Part shown: one piece after another, positions 21,253-33,270 of the stretch | How the letters are laid out: each line of letters begins with the position of its first letter | How positions within the stretch are numbered: the first letter of the stretch is position 1 | Origin: Onchidella celtica | Lineage: Eukaryota > Mollusca > Gastropoda > Systellommatophora > Onchidiidae | Direction of reading: 5' to 3' | Assembly (NCBI GenBank): GCA_963931925.1 | Contig: OZ007571.1 | Location: 57,254,754-57,318,753 of the forward strand | Length of the DNA stretch: 64,000 bases | Notes under the pieces: model-generated | What the model saw: only the letters and a program-made list of their open reading frames with translations | Databases searched by the model: none | Told to the model about the DNA's origin: nothing | Program-made: the position numbers and the translations under genes

Positions 21253-21907
21253 CTTCAGAATGGGGCGTAGGGATTTTTCATAGAAATCATAATTTCATCG
21301 TGTATTTTAACTTAACTCCATAGATGTTGTTTGTTTGCACCTTGTTGGTGGTTTCTTTGTCTAGCTCAGACAAAACATGGAAAATAACAAATGCCCGACT
21401 TTAGTGGTTGTAAGTAATAAAACTCGAAATAAAGTTTTAATTAAAACTCCTTTTGAATGTAGATCTATATATACTGTACATGTATATAGAACTATTTTTA
21501 AAAATCTTTTTATATAACTAGCTTTGTCCGATCATAGTGGGGGTTTCTTTTTAGTGTTGTTTTTTTTTTAAACTGAAGTGGCGCATGGGACAAAGAAGGT
21601 TGAGAAATATTGATCTAGACTGGCGTGTAGGCTTTTCCGTGACACGGCAGTTTTCACTAGCCCTGGTCATCGTACTTTTTTCACGTGATCCGTACTCCTA
21701 ATTGCTTCTTGCAAGTTATCATGCTCTTGATGTGAACAACCTCCAAATCAGTACCAAGATGAAGAACTGAATATAAATTGATGGAAGAAAGTTTTATTCA
21801 TATCTTTTATATATATAAAGTCAGTTTGCTTTAAGAAATTACCACGAAATACCTTATAACTTATGTTAGGCTTAATCAAGTTTCAGTAATCAGGCGTCAT
21901 CTGATTA
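21253..21907. other. Non-coding stretch, no gene seen
   Basis: AT-rich sequence. AAGAAGGTTGAGAAA at 21593-21607 resembles the complement of hAT-type ends such as TTCTCAACCTT, but no partner was found. Confidence 0.3.
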
Positions 21908-22765
21908 GGGGATACGTTGGTCTACAGGCAGGGTGCCCGCCTCTCATGCCGAAGGTACCGGATTCGATGGCCTTTCGTTGCAGGCATGTTGGAATTTTTG
22001 GGGGAAATTCCTGGCCCTGTGGTAGGTGTGGTAGGGAGGATCGTGCGCTTACCCTTCTCGGATGAGGGCGAAAATCTCGGAAGGCCCGTGTGCACGCTGC
22101 GCGGGTTAAAGATACCTTGGCAGTGCCAAGTCAAAATTGGGCAAAAAGAAAAGGTTGTATGTTGCGAAGCCCCGCGTGAGAAATAAAACCCAAACAGTAC
22201 AAAGCAAACTAAAGAGAAGACAGAAAATGCATAAATTTTCGGCTTTCGCCTTTGTCAAGTGAAAAAAAAAAACACAAAAAAACGAACAATAAAAGACTTC
22301 AACAGGAACGAAGTGAAACAGTTTACTTAGCTGCGAGTTCTTGCTTCTTTAGCAGCACCAAAGCACGTCCTTTATTGTTCGTTTTTTTTTTTTTTTTTCA
22401 CTTGACAAAGGCGAAAGCCGAAAATTTATGCATTTTCTGTCTTCTCTTTAGTTTGCTTTGTACTGTTTGGGTTTTATTTCTCACGCGGGGCTTCGCAACA
22501 TACAACCTTTTCTTTTTGCCCAATTTTGACTTTGCTTATAGCCCTGCTGCGACCCCACAGTTTTTCTGTGGTTTTTATGATATTTCTTGGCAGTGCCACT
22601 AAAACACACTTACTTTACTTTTTCCGACCCAGCAGTCTTCTGAGCTTGTGCCCTTCGACTTGAACTAAAACACACAAAAACATTAACAAGTAAAATAAAA
22701 ACAAGAAAAGTGACGTGTAAATGTCAAGGTCAGCGAACCCGAAGGACCTAAAACCACATCATCTA
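21908..22765 (+). mobile_element. tRNA-derived SINE split by a fold-back insertion
   Basis: The head (21908-22128) has a tRNA-like start with TGGTCTACAGGC and CGGATTCGATGG as candidate A and B boxes. It is followed by the shared core (CTTCTCGGATGAGG, GGCCCGTGTGCACG, GTTAAAGATACCTTGGCAG). The SINE tail seen in other copies (GTGAGGTGTAAAT, AAGGGCAGCGAAC) reappears here as GTGACGTGTAAATGTC and AAGGTCAGCGAACC at 22707-22740. Between head and tail lies the fold-back insertion, bounded by the direct repeat CTTGGCAGTGCCA. SINE type rests on pol III-box resemblance and on four other copies in the window. Confidence 0.7.
22129..22585 (+). mobile_element. Fold-back (hairpin) insertion with 13-bp target duplication
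   Basis: The 457-bp insert is flanked by CTTGGCAGTGCCA at 22116-22128 and 22586-22598. Its left arm (22130 to about 22290) is complementary to its right arm (about 22374-22530), with a spacer of roughly 75-80 bp and then a short unique segment (22531-22585) that ends GTGGTTTTTATGATATTT. Poly-A and poly-T runs border the spacer. A protein frame of 116 residues across it only reads the hairpin. The same hairpin sits at the centre of the giant palindrome. Confidence 0.7.
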
Positions 22766-22800
22766 ATTTCCATATTGTAATTATCTATCTTAAAATGACA

Positions 22801-23534
22801 GCAACAGAGCCCGTCGTTGTTATTGTTGTTGTTTTTCACGTGGTGTGAAAGTAGGCCTATGTTGGAATAGGTCCTGCTGACATGGCATATTTTATATAAG
22901 ATCTGTATGCAGGGGCGTAGGATCGAACTAAGTTTGTTTGGGACCGCCCGCCAAGCTACAAAAACATGTTTTAAATAATATGATGTTCATTGATTGAGGG
23001 CTTCCATGAGACGAGTGGGGTCACAGAGCCTTGCACCAGTCTCATACCGAGGATGCACCGGGGTTTTGAATAGCCAGACTGTTGTTGCTAGATGGACTGT
23101 CCTGTATGTAAAACTAACTAAGGATCGATATACATGTGCATGGGTTTTTACCACCAATACTTGGCCCGTTTCTCAGCTTTCAGTTTGCCCCTACCAGTAT
23201 GATGTCAAAGTATTCATGCAGTAGTAAGTGCAGTAGTAATAGTAGGCCTAGTATGCCTAGAAAGCCTGCGTAGTAGGCAACCGTCTGTCTCGGGAGATGA
23301 TGGTAGCCACACTTAGTTTGGTCGTGTCAGTCATATTCAGAACAGCGTCTGGTGTGGCTCAGCAGTGCGATCCTGGCATGGCGGTCCCCTCCGCAGCCAT
23401 TGCAAGTGAACTTCAAAGTCAGATCTGAGACCGGTAGGCCTACATGCTGCCTCTGTATCAGTTTCCTCTGTAATCTCTCGGCTTCAGATGTCTGCTGCGC
23501 TTCTCCTCGCCCAGTTTGACGCTCTGTCGTCAAA
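22801..23534. other. Non-coding stretch in left arm (mirror 44765-45498)
   Basis: A hAT-end-like word CAGGGGCGTAGGATCGAA is at 22911-22928 without a partner. Open frames here appear in both arms simply because of the duplication and lack recognisable domains. Confidence 0.4.
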
Positions 23535-23703
23535 GCTGTGTTTTCATGTGTACCGAAACAGAAACGACAAAAACTCTTCAAATAGTGAAATAGAAAGAAT
23601 GTTTTCATGCGTGCGGAAACGCCGTTTCTGTCACTCTTTCTTTTTACTACCTGATGAATATTTGACGTTTCCGTTGCCGTTTCCGCACACATGAAAACAC
23701 AGC
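23535..23703. mobile_element. Small inverted-repeat element, left-arm copy
   Basis: It begins GCTGTGTTTTCATGTG and ends with the complement of the same word. GCGGAAACG/GAAACAGAAACG blocks repeat inside. It is 169 bp and non-coding. No target duplication was recognised (flanks CGTCAAA and ATAACAC). Confidence 0.6.
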
Positions 23704-24339
23704 ATAACACAGTGCCACCTGCTGCGGTCGCCGGCGAGCTGTTTACAGCCATTCATGGCGTACAACTTCGCACATTGCAAGAAAATACTTGCAGATCCTA
23801 CCGAATTTGAGGTTGGTGAACTCCCACTGGCAATTAGCATCGCACTTTGAGACCTTGAAGTTGAGCCTAGATCAAAAATAGCTTCAAATACATCGGCTTT
23901 CTGCTACTTGATTAAAAAAAAAAAAAAACGCGGACCTGCCCTGCACGGGTGAGGTGACGTGTTTGCTCCAGTTGTAACTGGGTTGCAATGACACTAAAGC
24001 AATTTCCAAAATTGCACCCAAAAATGCATAAAAATCCTACCTTATAAATTTCACAGAGGGGCAGACAACTTACAGTGAAAAATACCTCAAAGTTATTTTT
24101 GTAGCCAACACATGTGAACGTCTTTGAATCTGCAAGAAAAGTACAATTTCAAATGATAAAGTCGGTGCAAATTTAGCCGTGACCTGTTGTGGAAAATAGT
24201 AGACTATCATCCAGGTGACAAAATGAACCATATTAGATCCAGCTGATCTCCCTTAACTGAGAAGCTATAATCATCATCATAAAATAAAGGAAGTAAGACC
24301 TCCAATGTAATCATGAAAGGCTTTTTAACCGGTGAGACT
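23704..24339. other. Non-coding stretch in left arm (mirror 43960-44595)
   Basis: Unremarkable AT-rich sequence with a 15-base poly-A run at 23914-23928, and no gene. Confidence 0.4.
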
Positions 24340-24708
24340 CACTGACTAATAAATCAACCAGACTGGAAACACGAACTTCGGGCTGTGTCGTTTTTTACGG
24401 AATTTCCCGAGCGGCGGCCATGTAGGTTATACGGCCGCCGTTCGGGAAATTCCGATTCTAGTGCTATCTACAGTAAAAATTTCTTTTTATTTGTCAACAT
24501 TGGTTGTACATACATGAATTAATTTCTTGGTGCGGAACCAAACTTCCGCGTTCAGTAGGCGCGTCAAAATGGTGTCATTCAAAATTGTAGCTATGCTGAA
24601 GCGTCGGTCGATACCGTAAACCTAATGTGGCGGATGGTTCATGACCTTTCTCTGTTTTGTGACGTCACACAATGGGATCATCCAGTCTGGGTATTTTATT
24701 AGTCTGTG
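24340..24708 (-). mobile_element. hAT-type MITE, copy 2, with 8-bp target duplication
   Basis: It starts CACTGACTAATAAA and ends with the complement of CACAGACTAATAAA. Perfect 8-bp direct repeats GTGAGACT flank it (24332-24339 and 24709-24716). It is the same family as 5582-5976 in opposite orientation. At 369 bp it is slightly shorter, and its GGCGGCC-rich hairpin (24405-24460) is more symmetrical than in copy 1. Confidence 0.85.
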
Positions 24709-25338
24709 GTGAGACTCAAATTCTAAAAATACCATATCACGCATTGAAAGACGTGAAAGTGTACTTGGGCATATTTTAAAAGGTCTTGAAGTTTGCTATA
24801 TTTTTAATATTTTCGTAGATTTTGAGCCGCAACTGAGTTGAACAGAAAAAAAGCGTTCCGACAGTTTGAGGCGGGAAAAACAGACGCAGTTTCTTCGAGT
24901 AGAATTTAAAAGTATGACAGGAAATTTTGTTCTGGGCTCAATTTATACATTGGGATAGAAACTCAACTTTTTAAAAAATCACATCTTTATAAGCTTATTA
25001 CATAGTGCTATGTCTCCTCAAAGTTCGCCTTACAATGTACTTTACAAATATACTTTCATATTTATGCAAAACATACACGGCTTAAGGGATACACTATCAG
25101 TCAGTCAGTAGATACATAATCATTTCCTATACAGTACTAATTTTAGCTCCGTTTTGAATTAATTTTCTCAGATGAAGAGTAGCCTATCTCTCAATCTTTC
25201 AGGAAATGCATCTCATACATCTAGGCCCCATATTGCATTTCGAAGCCACTACATAAGTGTTGGATGAACTACGAGTGGGTAATGTGGTTACTGCGTGGGT
25301 TCAATAGTAACTCCCTTAAGGATACACAGGATTAACAA

Positions 25339-26954
25339 ACACAGGGTTCTGCTGGCAATCTTATTTATTCAAAAAGCCTAACAAAGGTATCACTACCAAA
25401 AAGGCATAGGAAAAACCCTACCAAGAAAAAGAAAAAGAAGCCCAACCAGCCATAAGCTGGAACAAGAGAAAAAGACGAAAATATGATTAGGATATAATGA
25501 CAACATTAATCAGGCAATCAATGGTGGACATACATAGTAATAGTATCAAGTATTAAATCAAACAACAACAACATAATATAGAATTTAAGCAATAACCAAC
25601 TGGATATGTATGCATGGAATAAAATAGCGCTAAGGTTAATGAATAACAACTACAAGTGGCTATATCATATACACAAGGAGTTTCCTAGTACACTGGCAAC
25701 ATAAACTAATTAATGTACTAATCAAAGTATGAAGGACATAACAAATGAAGGGGCAAGAACACAATAGTTTCGCTCCACTGAGCCGGTGTACAACACATCC
25801 AGAGTGGCCATTCCATTTAATAACGCAGTGGCCAACATGGCCCACTGACGGTCCATAACACAGACGCTGCATCCCAATGCAGGCCATCCTCATAGGCCCA
25901 CTCCCATTATTAGTACTAACCCGCCCCAGGGCTATTGTATTGGTTACTTCCCTTCCCAATCGATACTGAAGGGTCATGCCCTTTGACCTTAGCCGCGGAG
26001 CTATGCTGCCAGGCTAACATGCGTATGACACACCACTAGATACATAAAGTAGTGTGTACATTCGAAACTATGTCCTCCACACAACCTACGAATTCAATGA
26101 AACACAGCACGTCTGTAATATCTATAATCTATAATAGGTAGATCTATAGGCGGGACTCATTGCAACATGTGCAAACTCACTGAAACATTGTTCATCCACC
26201 GCCGCACATAGAGCAATCCTGGGGCTCACCCATGTGAGGCCCAACTAATATTATACATCTCCAATACATGTAATTAATTACACATCTTAAACACTAAACA
26301 CGCAATCACAATCACACTGCTCTCTATAGCATAGTGGTACTGGCAAGGTACACAAATACCCGTAATACAATCAAGTGTGTAGTGCCGCTCGCTGTAACAT
26401 AAGCCATCCACATTAACATGTCAGGAAATCCTCACTGCCTACTACAACAAGGCAATGCTACACATACACTATATATATGCACACAAGCAAATCGTGATAG
26501 CTTGGTTAGCGAGCCATCATTATCATCTAGCACCGCAAACGTTAACTTTGACAATAAAGTCACAATATCAAGACACTGCACTGCACCGCGCATCTTACAC
26601 GTCTAATAACAATGGCAATTACCGTTGAGCCGGACTCATGATAGTCTCTGTAGATCAGCATTCTCTACGCGGCATCCCTGAAAGAGGGGGGGGGGGGTGC
26701 GCAAATTAAAGTCACTTCTAATATAGTCTCCAACTTACCCAAAGTCTTTCTGCTACTGGCGCAACTGGACTAGGCCATGTTTTGGGCGAGGCGCGCCACG
26801 GCAGGCCGCCGCCGGTCTATTGTACTGCGAGGCCCACTTGTGCTTCCTATCGTTGCGGCGTCTTTGGTGGAGTCTACTGACCACTCGAACTGGCATCATC
26901 TTTATGAGCCAGCGCGGACGTCCGAGAGAGCTATTACGTAGTCCAGTTTTGGAC
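25339..26954 (-). other. Candidate spliced non-coding transcription unit, left-arm copy
   Basis: This is the mirror of 41345-42960. Read on the minus strand, a GC-richer block ends at GGGTAAGT (donor). About 1.3 kb later a T-rich CTCTTGTTCCAG acceptor is followed by a 90-bp segment with AATAAA near its end. An upstream 67-codon frame is Arg-rich (RRRNDRKHKW) but unrecognised. The signals are individually weak, so an LTR-type or other repeat is equally possible. Confidence 0.25.
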
Positions 26955-27850
26955 AAGTGAAAGGCTCGGACATTGAGTCCAGCCGAACAATAAAACTGGT
27001 TAGGGTCCTAACACAATCGAATTTACAGTACGGTTAAAAGGGTGCACACAAAAGTCAATTAGGTATCCCAGTAAACTGCAGAAATTACTCCCCTCCAGCA
27101 ATAATTGAATAAATTTGACCCAGGTTGGATTTATCGGGGATAACATGCGTCTAACTCGTGGTTTACTTTAAATCCGAGATCCTCTTATTAATTTTTTCAA
27201 TAGGACATGTGCATCAAAGTACAACGAAATTAGTACCATTATAAAGTAGAAACTTGCTGCTACAATTCTAACTGACTACTTATACCAGAAACCCGGTAAT
27301 AGTTTTAATATAAATTTTCAAAGTGTCAGGACTAACAACATTTGCCAGATTTGTGTGGGATATTTCAGTCCATTAATATGACGTATCTCCATTGATAACA
27401 AACGTTATCATGAGTACCTATTTTGTACCGATAGGGTATTGCCTACTCTCAACAATGAATTCGGGTTCCCGTCTTTCTGTCGGTGGATAACAACGAGTGT
27501 GCGAGTTGTAAGAAACTCAAAGCCATGATATAAGAGCTGGAAGCCCGGTGGTCAACATTTCCAACTGACCAATCAAAATGCGCGCTTTTCACCGTGATGT
27601 GAATAACAGGTCCCGCGCTAGTATTACAAGGGAAATAATCCAATTAATGGTACTCGGCCAAGTGTCCATAAACTACTATGAGTGGCCGTCCCTTACTCAC
27701 GCACTAGAGTTACCATGAAAGCACATATTAAAAATAGAAAATCGTTCATCCTCTCACATAAGGAGCCACAACGCTGGGCATGATGATATTAGTACTTTAT
27801 ATAGAGGGAGAAATAAAAGTGATGAGACACGTTGATAATACATCCCTTTA
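26955..27850. other. Non-coding stretch in left arm (mirror 40449-41344)
   Basis: No gene or recognised element. The CGCGC and CCGGT words near 27550-27620 make it slightly GC-richer than its neighbours. Confidence 0.35.
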
Positions 27851-28070
27851 TGACGACAAAGTTCTAACTCCCCTCCGTCAACTTTTGAGAAATTGAGGAT
27901 TGAAGTTTCACAGCTTTTAGAGCAAATACCTTTTTTTTTTTCTTTTCGGTGCTACTTTCAACTGACTTACACCCGGTCGTCATCAAGCGCCTGCTTGCAA
28001 AGAAATGAGGAAAGCAACAAAAACAGCAACTTGGAATGTGAGAACAATGCACCAAAAGGGAAAATTAGAA

Positions 28071-28430
28071 AATGTTAACCAAGAAATGGATAGAATGAAC
28101 CTTATCATCCTGGGATTAGCAGAAGTGAGATGGATCAGTGCAGGGTCAGTAAAGATAAACAATTTGATATAGACAAACATAGACAATATTATTTGGTTCA
28201 TCAAAATGTTAACCAAGAAGTGGACAGAATGAACCTTAACATCCTGGGATTAGCAGAAGTAAGATGGATCGGTGCAGGGTCAATAAAGATAGATAATTTG
28301 ATATCGACAAACATAGACAATTTGGCTCAGCAAATGTTAACCAAGAAATGGACAGAATGAACTTTAACATCCTGGGTTTAGGAGAAGTAAGATGGATCGG
28401 TGCAGGGTCAATAAAGATAGACAACAAAAC
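28071..28430 (+). repeat. Three tandem copies of the LINE endonuclease N-terminal segment
   Basis: AATGTTAACCAAGAA starts at 28071, 28205 and 28333 (spacings 134 and 128 bp). Each copy includes CATCCTGGGATTAGCAGAAG or the close relative CATCCTGGGTTTAGGAGAAG, then GCAGGGTCA and AAAGATA. The last copy continues into the endonuclease frame. The duplication breaks the reading frame. It is present in both palindrome arms, so it predates the inverted duplication. Confidence 0.85.
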
Positions 28431-28944
28431 ACTGATATTTTCAGGAGGAGATAAACACCAAAGAGGAACAGGCATCTTGTTCGATGAAACAACAGCAAAA
28501 AGCCTCAAAAGCTGGTGCCCTGTATCAGACAGAGCAATTGTCGCCAAACTAGAAGCTAAAGCTCTAAATGTAGGTATCATTCAAGTATACGCGCCAACTT
28601 CAGAAAGCAAAGATAAGGAAATAGAAAAATTTTATGAAGAGATAGACAGAGCAAAAAACTCCCTAAAATTCCAAGATGTGAGGATAGTAATGGGCGACTT
28701 CAATGCCATAGTGGGAGATCAAAGGGTAGAAGATATTGCTGGACCTTGGGGAATAGGAAATGAAAATGAACAAGGAAGTAAACTAATCGAGTGGTGCCAA
28801 ATGAATGACTTCATAATCACCAACACCTGGTTTCAAAACCATCCTAGGCGGCAGTGGACATGTGTGAGCCCTGGAGATAAAAATCAAAACAAAACTGACT
28901 TCATACTAGTTCAGCAAAGATTCAGAAATGCTGTTAAGACATGA
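28348..28944 (+). pseudogene. LINE APE endonuclease fragment, left-arm copy
   Basis: The enzyme would nick target DNA to prime reverse transcription. The frame reads ILGLGEVRWIG (catalytic Glu region), VYAPT, then MGDFNAIVGDQ (Asp and Asn of the active site), NTWF and KTDFILV. It stops at TGA 28942-28944. In the same frame beyond the stop GADCDTDRVPV appears, where active family members have SDH. The catalytic His is Arg here, so the copy is inactive even apart from the stop. The start codon is arbitrary, because the true N-terminus lies upstream at about 28016. Confidence 0.85.
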
Positions 28945-29163
28945 AAATCAATGCCAGGAGCAGATTGTGACACCGACCGTGTCCCAGTCATGTGCAGATT
29001 CCAGGTTAAACTAAAGAAACTGAAGAAACCAAACAAATACGAGGCTCTTGAAGACATCACTGAAGTGGGAGAACTGTGGGATATAAATAATGAAGGACTC
29101 ACTCATTAATATTACAGAGGAAAATATCCCAAAGAATGCCAAAAAAAAGAACACAAGAAATAG

Positions 29164-30853
29164 ATGAACAAAGAAATTCTTGATTTAATGGACCACAGAC
29201 GAAAGTTAAAAAATAAGAAGGAATACAAAGATTCAAACCATCAGATTGAAAAGAAATGTAATGAAGCAAAGGAAAGTTGGATGAACAAACAATGCCAAGA
29301 AATAGAGCAAAACCAAGATAGAAACAGCAAATATATGCGCTCCAAAATTAAAGAAGTCAGCGGATACAAATGCAGGTGCATTAGTACAAGTTGTATCAAA
29401 TCGAAAGAAGGAACAATGCTCATGGACAAAAATGATGTTTTAAATAGATGGTCAGAATATATTGAAGATCTTTTTAACGACGACAGAGGAGAAAAACTTG
29501 AAATCAAGAAAAACATGAAAGGTCCACCGATCCTAAGGGAAGAAGTTGAAACAGCAGTAAATAAAATGAAACAAGGAAAAGCAGCAGGACCAGATAACAT
29601 ACCAATAGAAGTAATCGTAGCTCTAGATGATCTAGGAAAAGATATGACAACAAAACTTCTAAATACAATGATAGCGGCAAAATCCCACATGACCTAAGTA
29701 AATCAGTTTTTATAGCATTACCTAAAACACCGGAGGCCACAGAATGCAAGTTACACAGAACAATAAGTTTGATGGGTCATTTTATAGAAATATTGCTCAG
29801 AGTATTGATGGCTTTCGACAAAGTAAAGCATAAAGAACTATTTAACATTTTGGAAAAACTAGACATCGACGGCAAGACCTGAGGGTTATCCGAAATCTTC
29901 ACTGGGATCAAAGAGCAGCTGTAAGAATGGAAGGAGAACATAGTGAATTCAACAATTTAATAAAATAGGAGTGAGGCAGGGATGGCGATGTCACCTGATC
30001 TTTTTACTCTATACAGAGAGATGATCCTCAGGAACTTAGAAGACATCCCTGGCCTCGAAGTAAATGGAGAAAATCTTAACAACCTTAGATATGCAGATGA
30101 CACAGTTTTAATGGCAGAATCGGAACAACGGCTTCTGAGACTTGTGGACACAGTTGTTATAGAAAGTGAAAAAATGGGACTGTCTCTCAACATGTAGAAG
30201 ACAGAATGTATGGTAGTCTAAAAAAAAAACAAAAAACAGTCAACCCGAAATTTAATCTGGTCAGCAAAGAAGCGCAGATCAAACAAGTTACAGAATTCAA
30301 ATATCTAGGCTATTTGATAACATCAGATGGTAGGAGCATAAATGAAATAAGGAAAAGAATAAGAATGGCCAAAGATTCATTCAAAAAAATGAGACCAATA
30401 TTAATGGACAGAAATATATCAACGACCACTAGTAAAATCAGAATCTTCAAAACGTATATGTAGTCAGTGCTTTTATACGGATGTGAATGTTGGACAATGA
30501 ACAAAGAAATAGAGAAGAAATTAGAAGCAGCAGAGATGTGGTTCATTAGAAGAATATTGAGAATATTATCATGGAAGGAGAAAAAATCAAATGAGTCTCT
30601 AATCTGGAAAGATCATGAATTAAAACAATAAGACAGAGGCCACTGAAATTTTTTGGACGTCTGTCGCCTCCGGAGCCTCGAACATCTAGCAGTCACAGAG
30701 AAGATCGAAGGTAGGAAAAGCAGGGGTAGACAGGGAAAAACTTTCACTGAAAGGCTTAATTCGTGGACAACAAACAAACGTCACAACAACAACTCCTTCT
30801 TGAGGTTGGCTGATGACAGATCCGAGTGGAGAGCCATGCTCGCCAATATCTGA
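29164..30853 (+). pseudogene. LINE reverse-transcriptase region, broken, left-arm copy
   Basis: The linker and fingers (MNKEILDLMDHRRKLKNKK, then WSEYIEDLFNDD and GKAAGPDNIP) are open to 29697. The palm resumes in other frames with GVRQG-like sequence near 29967 and the YADD catalytic box at 30091-30102. The thumb and C-terminal motifs (KYLGYL, KTYM, YGCECW) and a final frame ending RSEWRAMLANI (30653-30853) follow. The order is that of an intact polymerase, but several frame changes and stops separate the pieces. Confidence 0.85.
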
Positions 30854-31012
30854 CCCAGACATGGCAACTGAGGGGTGATAATGACTACTTACAAACTGCT
30901 CATCCGAATCGGCTTGATACTTTGACACACAACGGAAAAGGCCCGTGAAAGTAGGTATGTAGTGTGTAACTCAGTTCGGCTAAAAAGTGAAGACAGAACC
31001 TTGTCATTCTAA

Positions 31013-31601
31013 AGGAACGAATAGGTACAAAATAATGCTGAATATATGAATAGTATAATGTGAGGAACAGACGAGAGCTGTCCCAAAAATCCTGCTCAGC
31101 TGACCAAAAAAAAAAAAAAAACGAAACAAAACAAAATCCGCATTATGGCCTAAACGGGTTATGACTTAACTTACATTGTATTCTTCCATTTGATGTGCAT
31201 TTCTGAATCCTGGTTTGCACTGTTGATGTGAATGATTCGATGCGTTTGTTTGTTTGTCTGTTTTTGTTCTTTTGAATTTGTAATCCTGACTCGAAAAACA
31301 AAATGCTCCTCAACACAGCTGTGCACCAAGTGCACTTTAATTAATCCTTCACCTTAGGAAATTTGTTTGGCTGGCGGTCTTGAAATAAAAGAAAGTGCCA
31401 ACTTTGAAGTTCGTTTCAGAAACACTTGCTTTTGAAAATTAGGATTAAGTTACCTTAAACACTTAACGGCTTGCTTTTATTCTAGAGCCAACTCGGTATG
31501 AGGTCTTTGTTTGTTCTTAGCCTTTGCACCTCGATCTGTGGGAAACCGGATTCAGATGAGCCTTTCTAAATGCATGCAAGCACCGCCCCCTCCCCCTACA
31601 C
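31013..31601. other. Non-coding stretch in left arm (mirror 36698-37286)
   Basis: Holds a 16-base poly-A run at 31106-31121 and no gene. Confidence 0.4.
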
Positions 31602-31700
31602 ACGCACCCGCACACACACGCACGCACTCGCGTGCACATGCACAAACATACACACACGCACGTGCACGCACACTTGTACACACACGCATATACACACACA
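31602..31700. repeat. (CA)n-rich microsatellite, left-arm copy (mirror 36599-36697)
   Basis: Alternating CACACG, CACGCA and ACACAC units over about 100 bases. The reading frames through it are artefacts. Confidence 0.9.
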
Positions 31701-32237
31701 AGCTGCAGTCTCAGAGCTCTTTCTCGGCACCTATACCACTGACATGATTGTGCTAAGAAACATAGTAGGAGTCTCCAACATGACACAATACCTCGCTGAG
31801 AGTCATTACAACAAAACTTTTGAACGATATCACTCAGTTTCAGTGTTCGTGCTATAAAAAAATGTTCGGCACTATTGTGTAAATGTCTGTTTCAGGAGGG
31901 CGCGGCGTCATTCCCGTGAGCTTTTACGAGTTTTAAGCACGAGTGCAGCCGCATTGATGTCATCTGACATAAAAGAAAAGAAAAAAAAAAGTAAGGTCAT
32001 AAATTACGGCAAAGTTGAAATGGATTTGTTTATCAACACTTTCGCCATATGTTTTCTGGTAGTTTGGGAAATAGCGTACGTCAAATCGAATCAGCAATAA
32101 ATTATAATTGCTACTGTGCATTTATCGATTTCAGATTCTGAACAAACAATTCACAAGTTCTAACAGGCCTGCGACTGCTGCTGCAGCTCGACTCATGGTA
32201 AAAGGTACAAATAACGCGAACTTCGTTCTAGTTTATT

Positions 32238-32620
32238 CTATCTCCATTTTCTGAAAAAGTGGAGATCTTCTAGTGTGTAGAAGCGATATAACAAATGCAC
32301 ACACGTTGATACTTGTTCAAAGTGCGTTGTGGCACTAATCAAGCTATTTCACAGTTCCGATTTATTTTCACTTCTTATCATAATACGAAAGCCGCAAACG
32401 TTTGGCGTCGAATTTCTCAGTTGTGCCATAAGTGGGGCTGGAACAAACAAGAACTAATGGAGATCATTTATATAGCGCCTAATCCAAACGAGTTCGCTCT
32501 AGGCGCTTTACGGAAAGTCTCGTTCTCTCGATTTGCATCTCTCTCATTCTCTCCTTCTTTCTCTCATCGTCTCTCTCTCTCTCACTCTCTCTCTCTTTCT
32601 CAGAGCAAATTGTAACGCAG
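32238..32620 (-). repeat. Dispersed repeat plus (CT)n tract, left-arm copy
   Basis: This is the mirror of 35679-36061. The 32238-32430 part is related to 3720-3906. Next to it, CATTTATATAGCGCCTAATCC and TCTAGGCGCTTTACGG resemble the GCGC-rich 3' UTRs of the LINE tails at 15.9 and 17.9 kb. A (CT)n tract occupies 32528-32600. Confidence 0.6.
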
Positions 32621-32774
32621 CCAGTTTGGCGCAGTTCACAACCCACAACTTGTATTCTAGAAGTATTATAATAATATTTGAATATATATCAATATTTATT
32701 TAATAATGAATTATGAATTTTTGTTGGTGATATGGGGGGTGATAGAGATAAATTTTAATCTATTAACTTTAATT

Positions 32775-33048
32775 TCAATTTTGCCCTGGCAGCGGCCTGT
32801 TCGGCCTGCTCTTTACTATTTTCCACTGCCAGGTCATCTTTAACGTGCGCAACGTGCACACGGGCCCTCCGAATTTTCTCGTCCTTATCCGAGAAGACTA
32901 GGTACTCGATCCTACCCCCCAATAGGATCAGGGACACGAAAATATGAGAAAAATCCCAATTTCCAACATGCCTGCACAGCCCGGGTTTTGAACCCGGGAC
33001 ACTTGGCATGAGAGGCGAGCACCTTGCCTCTAGACCACCTTGTCCCCC
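32775..33048 (-). mobile_element. tRNA-derived SINE, left-arm copy
   Basis: Mirror of 35251-35524 and identical where compared; see that entry. Confidence 0.75.
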
Positions 33049-33199
33049 ATATGTCTTCTGTACATGTATTGCCTTTTTACTCTCTTCATATAAATAAAAC
33101 ACCGACAGCTGGCAGAATCGCAGACCAAATGTATATTTAACTTAAAATTCCTACTTGGTTAAGGTTGTTTGCTGCACTAAGGAAATTATAAATGTGTGC

Positions 33200-33270
33200 A
33201 GTTGTGTACAGTGTTGCACAAACACACACATACACACACACGCACACACAACACACAACACACACAAATA
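33200..33270. repeat. (CA)n microsatellite, left-arm copy (mirror 35029-35099)
   Basis: ACACAC runs with ACGC and ACAA interruptions, in both arms. Confidence 0.9.

Larger units (their letters stand above)
27851..31012 (+). mobile_element. Degenerate APE-type LINE (endonuclease + reverse transcriptase), left-arm copy
   Basis: The element is about 3.2 kb. A 5' UTR (from 27851) is followed by TWNVRTMHQKGKLENV, the usual start of an APE endonuclease of the craniofacial-development-protein-2-like (RTE/BovB-like) kind. The polymerase follows: GKAAGPDNIPIEV (29575-29613), KVKHKELFNILEKLD, RYADDTVLMAES (30088-30123), FKYLGYLITSDGRSINEIR, YGCECWTMN, then a C-terminal block ending near 30853. Stops and frameshifts occur at about 28942, 29105, 29695, 29880, 29968, 30195 and 30460, and part of the palm between 29700 and 29980 is shortened. 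It cannot encode an active enzyme. The RTE-like placement is from memory of family motifs. Confidence 0.85.

Noticed and set aside
20717..21323. Long open frames of up to 193 codons on both strands with seven-residue repeats.
   Set aside because: The 21-bp period is a multiple of three, so stop codons are absent from several frames automatically. No start context or non-repeat domain exists.
22252..22602. A 116-codon frame present identically twice (also 34072-34422) with a hydrophobic stretch.
   Set aside because: It reads through a DNA hairpin with poly-A/T runs; the second copy comes from the duplication, not from conservation.
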